A stretch of 64,000 bases of DNA, from positions 1-64,000 of the forward strand of contig JACRDB010000062.1 in assembly GCA_016218725.1 (NCBI GenBank). Direction: 5' to 3'. The notes beneath the pieces were generated by a model that was given only the letters and a program-made list of their open reading frames with translations, did not search any database and had not been told where the DNA came from. Position numbers and translations under genes: made by a program. The number at the start of each line of letters is the position of its first letter. The stretch's first letter is position 1. Source of the stretch: Deltaproteobacteria bacterium. GTDB lineage: Bacteria; Myxococcota_A; Polyangia; Polyangiales; Ga0077539. Below, piece by piece: positions 24,885-32,370 of this stretch.

Positions 24885-25667
24885 CTACGCCTCGGCGGTC
24901 TCGGGCTCCTGGTAGTTCAAGATCTCGTCCGCGTGGGCCACGCCGTAGGCGAAGCCCCCCACCGTGAACAGCATGGACACGGCGAAGGGGATCACGGGCA
25001 TCCAGTTGAGGGGCACCACCACGTACACGGTGCCCACCACCAGGATCTGGGTCCAGCGCCACAGGGCGTTGGACCCGAGGTGGAGCTTGGGCTGCGGCAC
25101 GTTGGACACCATGAGCACCGCGTGCAGGAGCATCCAGCCCACCGCGGCCGAGAGCCACTGCGAGGGCAGCCCGAACTGCAGGTGCGTGAGGAACGCCGAG
25201 GCCAGGATGCCCCCGGAGGACGTAGACGGCAGCCCCCGGAAGAACCGCGGGTGGTTGTGCGCCGTGGTGATGTTGAACTTGGCCAGGCGCAGCGCCGTGC
25301 ACACCGCGTAGAGCCCCCCCACCGCCAGGAGCAGCACGCTCCGGAGCCCGGAGCCCCAGAGCTGCGGGAGGAAGAACGGCAGGGCCCGGGTCAGGAGGAA
25401 GGCCGGGGCCACGCCAAAGGACAGGAAATCACTGAAGGAATCGAGCTGGACGCCGAACTCGCTGGAGGCCCGCGCCGCCCGCGCCACGCTCCCGTCGAGC
25501 TTGTCCAGGAGCACGGTGTACATGATCATCCAGGCCGCCTGGGCAAGCTCCTCCGCGCTGGTCGCCGTGGCGGCGGTGTGCAGGGACAGGAGCCCCAGCA
25601 CGATGGACGTGCTGGTGACGGCGTTCGGTAGGAGGAAGCGCGGCGGGAACCGGTCGAAGAGCTGCAT
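24885..25667 (-). CDS. pssA: CDP-diacylglycerol-serine O-phosphatidyltransferase
   Basis: A 260-residue integral membrane enzyme that makes phosphatidylserine from CDP-diacylglycerol and serine, the first step to phosphatidylethanolamine. The CDP-alcohol phosphotransferase motif DG-xx-AR-x8-G-xxx-D-xxx-D is complete in DGSVARAARASSEFG followed by VQLDSFSDF. Several hydrophobic segments follow. The start ATG 25667 is preceded by a Gly-rich, purine-rich stretch. Psd (decarboxylase), often its neighbour, is not in the window. Confidence 0.9.
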   Translation of the reverse strand: MQLFDRFPPRFLLPNAVTSTSIVLGLLSLHTAATATSAEELAQAAWMIMYTVLLDKLDGSVARAARASSEFGVQLDSFSDFLSFGVAPAFLLTRALPFFLPQLWGSGLRSVLLLAVGGLYAVCTALRLAKFNITTAHNHPRFFRGLPSTSSGGILASAFLTHLQFGLPSQWLSAAVGWMLLHAVLMVSNVPQPKLHLGSNALWRWTQILVVGTVYVVVPLNWMPVIPFAVSMLFTVGGFAYGVAHADEILNYQEPETAEA

Positions 25668-25850
25668 GGCAACTGCTGCCTGGAGGGAGGTCCTTGGGGG
25701 CCCCCGGACAACCCTCGGGACCCCACTGCCGGGTCATAGACACCGCATCGCGGCCGCTGTCAACGTCCCCGCCGTCCAACCCCCCTCCCCAAGGGGTGCC
25801 CGACCCGCCGGGGAGTTTCGCCCTACGGACGATGGTGCGATGCTCCCCCG

Positions 25851-26879
25851 ATGCGACGCTTTACCCTCCTGGTCGCGGGCCTCGCCGCGGCATGCTCCTC
25901 CACCCCCTCCACGCCACCCAGCACGGACGCCGGCGCGGACAGCGCCACGGACTCCGTGGCCCCCGTGGACACCAACGCCCCGCCGGACTCCTCCCCCGCG
26001 GATACCTCGACCCGACCGGACACCCCGACCGACAGCGCCCTGGTGGACTCCGTGAGGCCCGATACCGCGGCGCCGGACACGTCTACTCCAATGGACACGG
26101 CACCCGTGGACACGGGCGTTCCAGCGGATACCACCATGCCTCGGGACACGAGCCCACTCATGGACACGTCTACGGGAGTTGACACCGCGGCGCCCGTGGA
26201 CACGGCTCGGCCCCCGGACACGGCGCCGCCGCCAGACACCGCGGTCCCGGTGGACACGGGGCCCACATGCACGGCGGCGCAGACGCTCTGCGCGGGGGCC
26301 TGCGTGGACACCCGCACGGACGGGAGCAATTGTGGCACCTGCGGGACCCGGTGCTGCGCGGGCAACACCTGCTCGGCGGGGACCTGCGCGCCGGGGTGCG
26401 CCGCGGGGATGACCGCGTGCCCCGGGGCCATGTCCTCGTGCCGGGGCGGGACGTGCCACAACCTCCAGACGGACCCGGCCAACTGCGGGACCTGTGGAAA
26501 CGCATGTGCGGCGGGGCAGACCTGCACGGACGGCATGTGCCGCACGCCCGGCGGCTTCATGGCGCTGGCGCCCTGCAACGCGGCGAGCGACTACATGGAA
26601 GGGGCGACGATCCGCTTCGGGGGTGACGTGGGCTTCGTCTATTCCCCGCGGTGCCTGAGGGTACGGGCGGGCACGCGGGTGACCTGGTCCGGGGGCTTCG
26701 GCGGGCACCCGCTGGAGCCGTCCAGCCGCGGCACGAGCCCCAACCCCATCCCGAGCACCGGCGGTGGGGACACGGTGTCCGTGACCTTTGGGACGGCGGG
26801 CTTCTACCCGTATTACTGCGGCTTCCACGGCTCCTCCGGCGGCGGAGGCATGGCCGGCGTGGTGCAGGTGGTGCCCTGA
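25851..26879 (+). CDS. Cupredoxin lipoprotein with DT-rich stalk, copy 1
   Basis: A 342-residue lipoprotein. The signal peptide MRRFTLLVAGLAAACSS ends in a lipobox. It is followed by a stalk of about 110 residues built of repeated (P/V)DT and then two or three small Cys-rich modules (CGTCGTRCCAGNTCSAGTC; NCGTCGNACAAGQTC). The C-terminal about 110 residues form a plastocyanin/amicyanin-like domain with putative type-1 copper ligands: His in GGHPLEP, then Cys, His and Met in YYCGFHGSSGGGGM. It probably carries electrons at the outer surface. The next gene is a tandem duplicate that even repeats the 20 bases before the start. Confidence 0.85.
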   Translation: MRRFTLLVAGLAAACSSTPSTPPSTDAGADSATDSVAPVDTNAPPDSSPADTSTRPDTPTDSALVDSVRPDTAAPDTSTPMDTAPVDTGVPADTTMPRDTSPLMDTSTGVDTAAPVDTARPPDTAPPPDTAVPVDTGPTCTAAQTLCAGACVDTRTDGSNCGTCGTRCCAGNTCSAGTCAPGCAAGMTACPGAMSSCRGGTCHNLQTDPANCGTCGNACAAGQTCTDGMCRTPGGFMALAPCNAASDYMEGATIRFGGDVGFVYSPRCLRVRAGTRVTWSGGFGGHPLEPSSRGTSPNPIPSTGGGDTVSVTFGTAGFYPYYCGFHGSSGGGGMAGVVQVVP

Positions 26880-26932
26880 ACGCACGGTGAAGAGGGTTTC
26901 ACTGGAGGGCCGACCGGTGCGATGCTCCCCCG

Positions 26933-27817
26933 ATGCATCGCTTCACCCTCCTGGCCGCGGGCCTCGCCGCTGCGTGCTCCTCTACCCCCTCCCCCAACCA
27001 GCCAGCCACGGACTCCGGCGCGGACAGCGCCACGGACACCGGCACCCCGGTGGACACCGGCACCCCGCCGGATTCCTCCCCCTCGGACACTGCTCCCGGG
27101 CTGGACACCGCACCGCAGGACACCACGAGGCCCGATACGGCCTCCCCGGACACGTCTACTCCAGTTGACTCAGGTCCTACGGACACCGCCGTTCTGTTGG
27201 ACACCATGGATCCTCGGGACACGAGCCCACCCATGGACACGTCTACGGGAGTTGACACGGCGCCGTCCGTGGACACGGCGCCGCTCCCGGACACGGCGCC
27301 GCTCCCGGACACGGCGCCTCCGCCGGACACGGCGGTGCCGGTGGACACGGGGCCGACGTGCACCGCCGCCCAGACCCTATGCGCGGGGGCCTGCGTGGAC
27401 ACCCGCACGGATGGGAACCACTGCGGCGCCTGCGGCAATGTCTGCGCGGCGGGGCAGACCTGCACGGACGGCATGTGCCGCACGCCCAGCACCTTCATGG
27501 CGCTGGCGCCCTGCAACAGCGCCGGGGACTACACGGAAGCGGCGTTGATCCGCTTCGGGGGCGCCCTGGGCTTTATCTATACGCCGCGGTGCTTGAGGGT
27601 GCGGGTGGGCACGCGGGTGACCTGGTCCGGGGGCTTCGGGAGCCACCCGCTGGGGGCGTCCAGCCGGGGCACGAGCCCCAACCCCATCCCGACCACCCGC
27701 AGCGGGGACACGGTGTCCGTGACCTTCGGCGCCGCGGGCTTCTACCCGTACTACTGTCTGGCGCACGGCGCTCCCACCGGAGCAGGCATGGCCGGCGTGG
27801 TGCAGGTGGTGCCCTGA
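26933..27817 (+). CDS. Cupredoxin lipoprotein with DT-rich stalk, copy 2
   Basis: A 294-residue paralogue of the gene before it: the same lipoprotein signal (MHRFTLLAAGLAAACSS), the same DT-rich stalk, a single Cys-rich module (CGACGNVCAAGQTC) and a C-terminal cupredoxin with ligand candidates His in GSHPLGA and Cys/His/Met in YYCLAHGAPTGAGM. Copy 1 has one extra Cys-rich module, which accounts for most of the length difference. The leader GGTGCGATGCTCCCCCGATG is shared by both genes, so duplication included the translation start region. The intergenic gap is 53 bp and co-transcription is likely. Confidence 0.85.
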   Translation: MHRFTLLAAGLAAACSSTPSPNQPATDSGADSATDTGTPVDTGTPPDSSPSDTAPGLDTAPQDTTRPDTASPDTSTPVDSGPTDTAVLLDTMDPRDTSPPMDTSTGVDTAPSVDTAPLPDTAPLPDTAPPPDTAVPVDTGPTCTAAQTLCAGACVDTRTDGNHCGACGNVCAAGQTCTDGMCRTPSTFMALAPCNSAGDYTEAALIRFGGALGFIYTPRCLRVRVGTRVTWSGGFGSHPLGASSRGTSPNPIPTTRSGDTVSVTFGAAGFYPYYCLAHGAPTGAGMAGVVQVVP

Positions 27818-27823
27818 GCTGCG

Positions 27824-29002
27824 CTACCCGTGGCCTCCGGGGAGGGCGCAGAAGCCCTCGTAGTCAATGTAACCCGTGATGGTCGGGGCCTCGCCGCACA
27901 TCGGGCAGCCGGGGTCCCGCCGGAGCTTGAGCTCCCGGAACTTCATCCCCAGGCTGTCATAGGTGAGCAGCCTCCCCACCAGGGCAACGCCCTTCTTGAG
28001 CAGGAGCTTGAGCGCCTCGGTGGCCTGGAGCACACCGATCAGCCCCGGCAGCACCCCGAGCACCCCGGCCTCCTGGCAGGAGGGCGCCAGGTGCGCCGGC
28101 GGCGGCTGAGGGTACAGGCACCGGTAGCAGGGCCCCTCACGCGGGACAAAGGTCGTCACCTGGCCCTCGAAGCGGAAGATGCTCCCGTGCACCACCGGGA
28201 GGTTCTTCATCACGCTCGCGTCGTTCACCAGGTACCGCGTCGGGAAGTTGTCACAGCCGTCCACCACCACGTCCCAGCCCTCGAAGATCCGGTCGATGTT
28301 CTCGCTGGTCAGCCGCTCCGGGTACTTCACCACCTTCACGTCCGGGTTGAGCGCCCGGAGCGTCTCCTCCGCGGAGTCCACCTTCAGCGTCCCCACCCGG
28401 GACGTGTTGTGCAGCACCTGCCGCTGCAGGTTCGACGCGTCCACCGTGTCCGGGTCCACGAGCCCCAGCGTGCCCACCCCCGCCGCCGCCAGGTACAGCG
28501 CCGCCGGAGACCCGAGGCCCCCCGCGCCTAGGAGCAACACCCGACCGTCCAACAGCGCCGCCTGACCCTTGTCCCCCACCTCCGGCAACAACAGATGCCG
28601 GGAGTACCGGTCCCGCTGCTCGGGCGTCAAGACCCGCGGCACCACCACCGGGTAGCGACGGTCCTTCCACTGCACAAAGCCCGGGTTGGCGCTCTCCACC
28701 CGCGTGTATCCGAGCTCCTGCAAGGTCCTCGCCGCGAAGGCCGACCGCGTCCCCCCCGCGCAGTACAACACCAGGGGGTGACCCTTGTCCGGCACCGCCG
28801 CCTCGATCTTGCTCTCCAGGTGCGCCCGCGCGATGTGCACCGCCCCGGGCAGGTGCCCCGCCCGAAACTCCTCCCCCTCCCGCACGTCGATCAATGTGAA
28901 CCCCGGAGGCCCCGCCTCCAACCGCTGCTTGAGGTCCTCCAGCGAGACCTCCCGGATCGCCCGCCGGGTCTCCGCCATCAGGTCCTGGAACGTCTTGGCC
29001 AT
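27824..29002 (-). CDS. Rhodanese-E1 fusion (MoeB/ThiF-like sulfur carrier adenylyltransferase)
   Basis: A 392-residue enzyme that adenylates the C-terminus of a ubiquitin-like sulfur carrier (MoaD/ThiS type) and can supply sulfur. Residues about 20-120 form a rhodanese domain with active-site Cys81 in LYCAGGTRSAFAA. Residues about 125-392 form the E1 domain: ATP-binding GAGGLGSPAALYLA (159-172), RQVLHNTSRVG, VVDGCDNFPTRYLVND and the zinc pairs CYRC and CPMC. The order is unusual, since MoeZ/MOCS3-type fusions carry rhodanese at the C-terminus. The start is ATG 29002, preceded by AGGAGA. It is divergent from purM with a dyad in between. Confidence 0.9.
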   Translation of the reverse strand: MAKTFQDLMAETRRAIREVSLEDLKQRLEAGPPGFTLIDVREGEEFRAGHLPGAVHIARAHLESKIEAAVPDKGHPLVLYCAGGTRSAFAARTLQELGYTRVESANPGFVQWKDRRYPVVVPRVLTPEQRDRYSRHLLLPEVGDKGQAALLDGRVLLLGAGGLGSPAALYLAAAGVGTLGLVDPDTVDASNLQRQVLHNTSRVGTLKVDSAEETLRALNPDVKVVKYPERLTSENIDRIFEGWDVVVDGCDNFPTRYLVNDASVMKNLPVVHGSIFRFEGQVTTFVPREGPCYRCLYPQPPPAHLAPSCQEAGVLGVLPGLIGVLQATEALKLLLKKGVALVGRLLTYDSLGMKFRELKLRRDPGCPMCGEAPTITGYIDYEGFCALPGGHG

Positions 29003-29045
29003 GGTCCGTCTCCTGCTCCCTGTCGTTCCACCAGAGTAGCACAAC

Positions 29046-29063
29046 CCTTCACTTTAGTGAAGG
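29046..29063. promoter_or_regulatory. 18-bp dyad between the E1-like gene and purM
   Basis: CCTTCACT-TT-AGTGAAGG is a perfect inverted repeat with 8-bp arms. It is AT-rich for this genome and lies between divergent starts at 29002 and 29123. It could be a shared operator or overlap a -35 region. The binding protein is unknown. Confidence 0.5.
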
Positions 29064-29122
29064 CCTCCCGGCGCCCTCACCATTGACCCGGAGGGCCTCC
29101 GGGGGGCATAGGTACCGGCGAG

Positions 29123-30172
29123 ATGGCGCGACTGACGTACAAGACCGCGGGCGTGGACATGGACGCCGGGGACGCCCTGGTCGAGCGGATCAAGCCCCTG
29201 GCGAGGGCCACCCGCCGCGCCGAGGTGCTGGCCGACGTGGGGGGCTTCGCGGGGTTGTGCAGCATCCCCCGGGGGATGCGGGACCCGGTGCTGGTCAGCG
29301 GCACCGACGGCGTGGGCACCAAGCTCAAGGTGGCCTTCGCCACCGGGGTGCATGACACCATCGGGATTGACCTCGTGGCCATGTGCGCCAATGACGTGGC
29401 CACCGTCGGGGCCGACGCGCTGTTCTTCCTGGACTACTTCGCCACCGGGAAGCTCGACCCGGGGGTCGCCGAGGAGGTGCTCGTGGGCATCTGCGAGGGC
29501 TGCCGCCGCGCGGGCTGCGCCCTCCTCGGGGGCGAGACCGCGGAGCTCCCGGGCTTCTACGCCCCCAACGAGTACGACCTGGCAGGCTTCTCCGTGGGCG
29601 TGGTGGAGCGCGAACAGATTCTTGACGGGAAGACCATCGCCCCGGGGGACGTGGCCGTGGGCGTGGCCTCCTCGGGGCTGCACTCCAACGGGTACTCCCT
29701 GGCCCGCAGGGCCCTCCTGGAGGTCGCGGGCTACGCCCTGGACGCCGTGGTGGGGGACCTCGGGCGCCCCCTCGGGGAGGAGCTCCTGGAGCCCACGGTG
29801 ATGTACGTCAAAGCCCTGCGCCGGGCGGTGTCCACGCGCATGGTCAAGGCCGCCGCCCACATCACCGGCGGGGGCCTCCCGGGGAACATCCCGAGGGTGC
29901 TGCCGGACGGCATTGGGGTCCACCTGGACCCGCGGCAATGGACCCGCCAGCCCATCTTCGACCTCATCCAACACGCTGGCGAGATCGAAGAAGAGGAGCT
30001 CCGCCGGACCTTCAACCTCGGCCTCGGGCTGGTGGTGGTTTGTGACGCCCGCGGCGCAGACAGCGTGCTGGCCGCCTTCCGCGAGGCGGGGATGCGCGCC
30101 GCGGTGGTGGGCGAAGTGATCCCCTCGGAGGCCGTGGACGACGCGCGCATCACCTTTGGCGGTCTCCGGTGA
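29123..30172 (+). CDS. purM: Phosphoribosylformylglycinamidine cyclo-ligase
   Basis: A 349-residue AIR synthetase, the fifth step of purine synthesis: it closes the imidazole ring of FGAM using ATP. Family motifs are present: YKTAGVDMDAGDALVERIK at the N-terminus, VSGTDGVGTKLKVAF, GIDLVAMCANDVATVGADALFFLDY, GCALLGGETAELPGFY and HITGGGLPGNIPRVLP. Length matches bacterial PurM. Start ATG 29123. Its stop overlaps the GTG start of purN by four bases, so the two are translationally coupled. Confidence 0.96.
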   Translation: MARLTYKTAGVDMDAGDALVERIKPLARATRRAEVLADVGGFAGLCSIPRGMRDPVLVSGTDGVGTKLKVAFATGVHDTIGIDLVAMCANDVATVGADALFFLDYFATGKLDPGVAEEVLVGICEGCRRAGCALLGGETAELPGFYAPNEYDLAGFSVGVVEREQILDGKTIAPGDVAVGVASSGLHSNGYSLARRALLEVAGYALDAVVGDLGRPLGEELLEPTVMYVKALRRAVSTRMVKAAAHITGGGLPGNIPRVLPDGIGVHLDPRQWTRQPIFDLIQHAGEIEEEELRRTFNLGLGLVVVCDARGADSVLAAFREAGMRAAVVGEVIPSEAVDDARITFGGLR

Positions 30173-30789
30173 GCGTGGTGGGCGTGCTGGTGTCGGGCAA
30201 TGGCTCGAACCTCCAGAGCCTCCTCGATGCCTCCAGGGACGGGCGCCTCGGGGCGCCCGTGGGCTTCGTCCTGTCCAACAAGCCCGGCGTCCTCGCCCTG
30301 GAGAGGGCACGGCGGGCGGGCGTGCCGTCGGAGGTGCTCTCGCACCGGGAGTTTCCCTCTCGCGAGGCCTTTGACGCCCGGGTGGTCGAGCGCCTGCGCG
30401 CCCACGGGGTGGACACGGTGGTGCTCGCGGGCTTCCTTCGGGTGGTCACCGGGGTGCTCCTGGACGCCTTCCCGCAGCGGGTGGTGAACATCCATCCGTC
30501 GCTCCTGCCAGCGTTTCCGGGGCTCGACGCCCAGGCCCAGGCGCTCGTCCACGGGGTCAAGGTCACCGGGTGCACGGTCCACCTGGTGGACCCGGGGCTC
30601 GACTCCGGGCCCATCCTCGCGCAGCGCGCCGTGGCCGTCCTGCCGGACGACACCGTGGAGACCTTGAGGGACCGTATCCTCGCGGAAGAACACAAGATTC
30701 TGCCAGAGATGGTGGCCGCCCTGGTGGGGGGTCGGGTGCGCCTCGACGGTCGCCGGGTGACGGTGCTCCCGGTGCCTCCGGGCCAGTGA
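30169..30789 (+). CDS. purN: Phosphoribosylglycinamide formyltransferase
   Basis: A 206-residue GART that formylates GAR with 10-formyl-tetrahydrofolate (third step of purine synthesis). Motifs: VLVSGNGSNLQSLLDA, LAGFLRVVTGVLLDAF, the catalytic Asn/His in VVNIHPSLLPAFPG, VTGCTVHLVDPGLDSGPIL and EEHKILPEMV. Start GTG 30169 inside the purM stop (GTGA). Its own stop overlaps the next start by four bases. Second gene of a three-gene operon. Confidence 0.96.
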   Translation: MSVVGVLVSGNGSNLQSLLDASRDGRLGAPVGFVLSNKPGVLALERARRAGVPSEVLSHREFPSREAFDARVVERLRAHGVDTVVLAGFLRVVTGVLLDAFPQRVVNIHPSLLPAFPGLDAQAQALVHGVKVTGCTVHLVDPGLDSGPILAQRAVAVLPDDTVETLRDRILAEEHKILPEMVAALVGGRVRLDGRRVTVLPVPPGQ

Positions 30790-32309
30790 CCCCTCGGAGC
30801 TCCTACGACGTGGTGGTGGTGGGCTCCACCGCGCCGGCGCTGGCCCTGGCGGCGCTCCTGGCGCGGCGGGAGTTCCGGGTGGTGGTCTTGCGCCACGGGG
30901 TGCTCCCGGCCACCTACGAGCACGAGGGCATCCAGTTCCGTCGGAGGGTGTCACCGTTGGTGGAGGTGGACACCCCGGCGCTCCAGAGGGTGCTCTCGGA
31001 GCTGTCCCTCGGGCCGGTGCTCCGTCGGGGCTTGAAGCCCCTGGACCCGCTCTTCCAGGTGGTGCTCCCGAGGCACCGGGTGGACGTGTTCCCTGGCGCC
31101 GAGCGCCTCCTGGCGGAGCTTCGCCGGGAGTTCCCCGCGGTGGAGCGCCCCGTGGAGGACCTGTACCGCGCGCTCGGGCCCGTGATGGAGGGCCTCGATA
31201 AGGTCTTCGGCGCGGACGCCCTGTGGCCCCCGGAGGGCTTCTTCGAACGGCGAGAGACCCGCCGGGCGGCGGCGCTCCTGGGGCGCGAGGGGGCCTCCGC
31301 GGACCCCTTCGGGGGCTTCACCGCGGACCATCCGTTTCGTACGTTTGTTGAAGCCCAGGTGCGCTTTGGCGGCGCCCTGGACCCGGACCGCATGACCCCG
31401 CTGGGGCGCTCAAGGCTCCACGGCAACGCCTTGAGGGCGTCGTTCCTGAGCGACCCGGAGCACCTCCGGCGCACCCTGGAGGAGAAGGTCGTCCAGCTCG
31501 GCGGCGAGGTGCGCCCGAGGGACTCCGTGGAGCGCGTGCTGGTCGAGCGGGCGAGGGTCACCGGGGTGCTGCTCTCGGGCCTCGGCGAGGTGCTGGGGGC
31601 GCGCTTCGTGGTGAGCGGTCTGGAGCCTCAGGGCCTCGATGGCCTGGTGGAGCTCCCCACGCAAGACGGTGTGCGCCCGCGGTACTACCGGTACGTCCTC
31701 AACGCCGTGGTGCGCGCCGAGGCGGTGCCCGTGGCCATGGGGTCCAGGGTGTACCTCGTGGGCGACCCTCGGAGGCCCCTGTGCGACGAGAACCTCCTCC
31801 AGGTCGAGAGCGCCCCGCCCGACGCCGAGGGGCGCGTGGTGCTCACCGCCTGCGCGCTCCTGCCGAGGGCCGCCGCGGAGGAGGGGGGCGCGTACCTCCG
31901 GCGCGTGCGGGGCAGGGTCCTGCGCGCGCTGGAGGCCCTGGTGCCGTTTCTTGAGAGGCACCTCCTGGTGGTGGACTCTCCCCACGACGGGAGGGCCCTC
32001 GAAGACCGGGTGAAGGGCGCGGAGGTCACCCTCCCGTCGCGCTGGGGCGGCCACGCCGAGCCCATGGAGAGCGTGGACACCCACGACGACCCGGGGCTCC
32101 TCGGGGTGTGCGGGGTGCCGTGCAGGACGCCCGTGGAGAACCTCTTGCGGGTGCACCGCCAGGTGGTGCCCGGCCTCGGCCCCGAGGGCGAGTACCTGAA
32201 CGCCCTGGGGGTCGCGCGGATCATCACGCGCTCGGACCGAACCCGCGAGCGCCTCCGTCGAGAGTCCTGGGGACGGCCCGAGGAGCTCTTCCGCTCGGGG
32301 GACCGATGA
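30786..32309 (+). CDS. FAD-dependent amine oxidase/desaturase-like protein with altered dinucleotide motif
   Basis: A 507-residue protein of the phytoene-desaturase/protoporphyrinogen-oxidase type. The N-terminus reads YDVVVVGSTAPALALAALLARREFRVVVLR, a Rossmann beta-alpha-beta unit, but with GSTAPAL where GxGxxG is expected. Later parts show the usual layout (RPRDSVERVLVERARVTGVLL; a C-terminal LNALGVARIITR where GD/DG-type FAD contacts normally lie). It is the third gene of the purM-purN operon with a GTGA overlap, an unexpected partner for purine synthesis. It may be an FAD protein that tolerates the change or a degenerate homologue. Start GTG 30786. Confidence 0.7.
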   Translation: MTPRSSYDVVVVGSTAPALALAALLARREFRVVVLRHGVLPATYEHEGIQFRRRVSPLVEVDTPALQRVLSELSLGPVLRRGLKPLDPLFQVVLPRHRVDVFPGAERLLAELRREFPAVERPVEDLYRALGPVMEGLDKVFGADALWPPEGFFERRETRRAAALLGREGASADPFGGFTADHPFRTFVEAQVRFGGALDPDRMTPLGRSRLHGNALRASFLSDPEHLRRTLEEKVVQLGGEVRPRDSVERVLVERARVTGVLLSGLGEVLGARFVVSGLEPQGLDGLVELPTQDGVRPRYYRYVLNAVVRAEAVPVAMGSRVYLVGDPRRPLCDENLLQVESAPPDAEGRVVLTACALLPRAAAEEGGAYLRRVRGRVLRALEALVPFLERHLLVVDSPHDGRALEDRVKGAEVTLPSRWGGHAEPMESVDTHDDPGLLGVCGVPCRTPVENLLRVHRQVVPGLGPEGEYLNALGVARIITRSDRTRERLRRESWGRPEELFRSGDR

Positions 32310-32344
32310 TGAGCTCTCTTCCCACTTCTCTCCGCTCTCCCTCC

Positions 32345-32369
32345 TTGGCGTCTTGGCGTCTTGGCGGTC
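32345..32369. repeat. Short tandem repeat TTGGCGTC in intergenic region
   Basis: Two and a half copies of TTGGCGTC, the last one variant (TTGGCGGTC), lie immediately before the convergent stop of the TPR gene. I have the impression that this motif is a recurrent intergenic repeat in large GC-rich bacterial genomes, but that needs a search. Only one occurrence was noticed in this window. Confidence 0.6.
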
Positions 32370-32370
32370 T

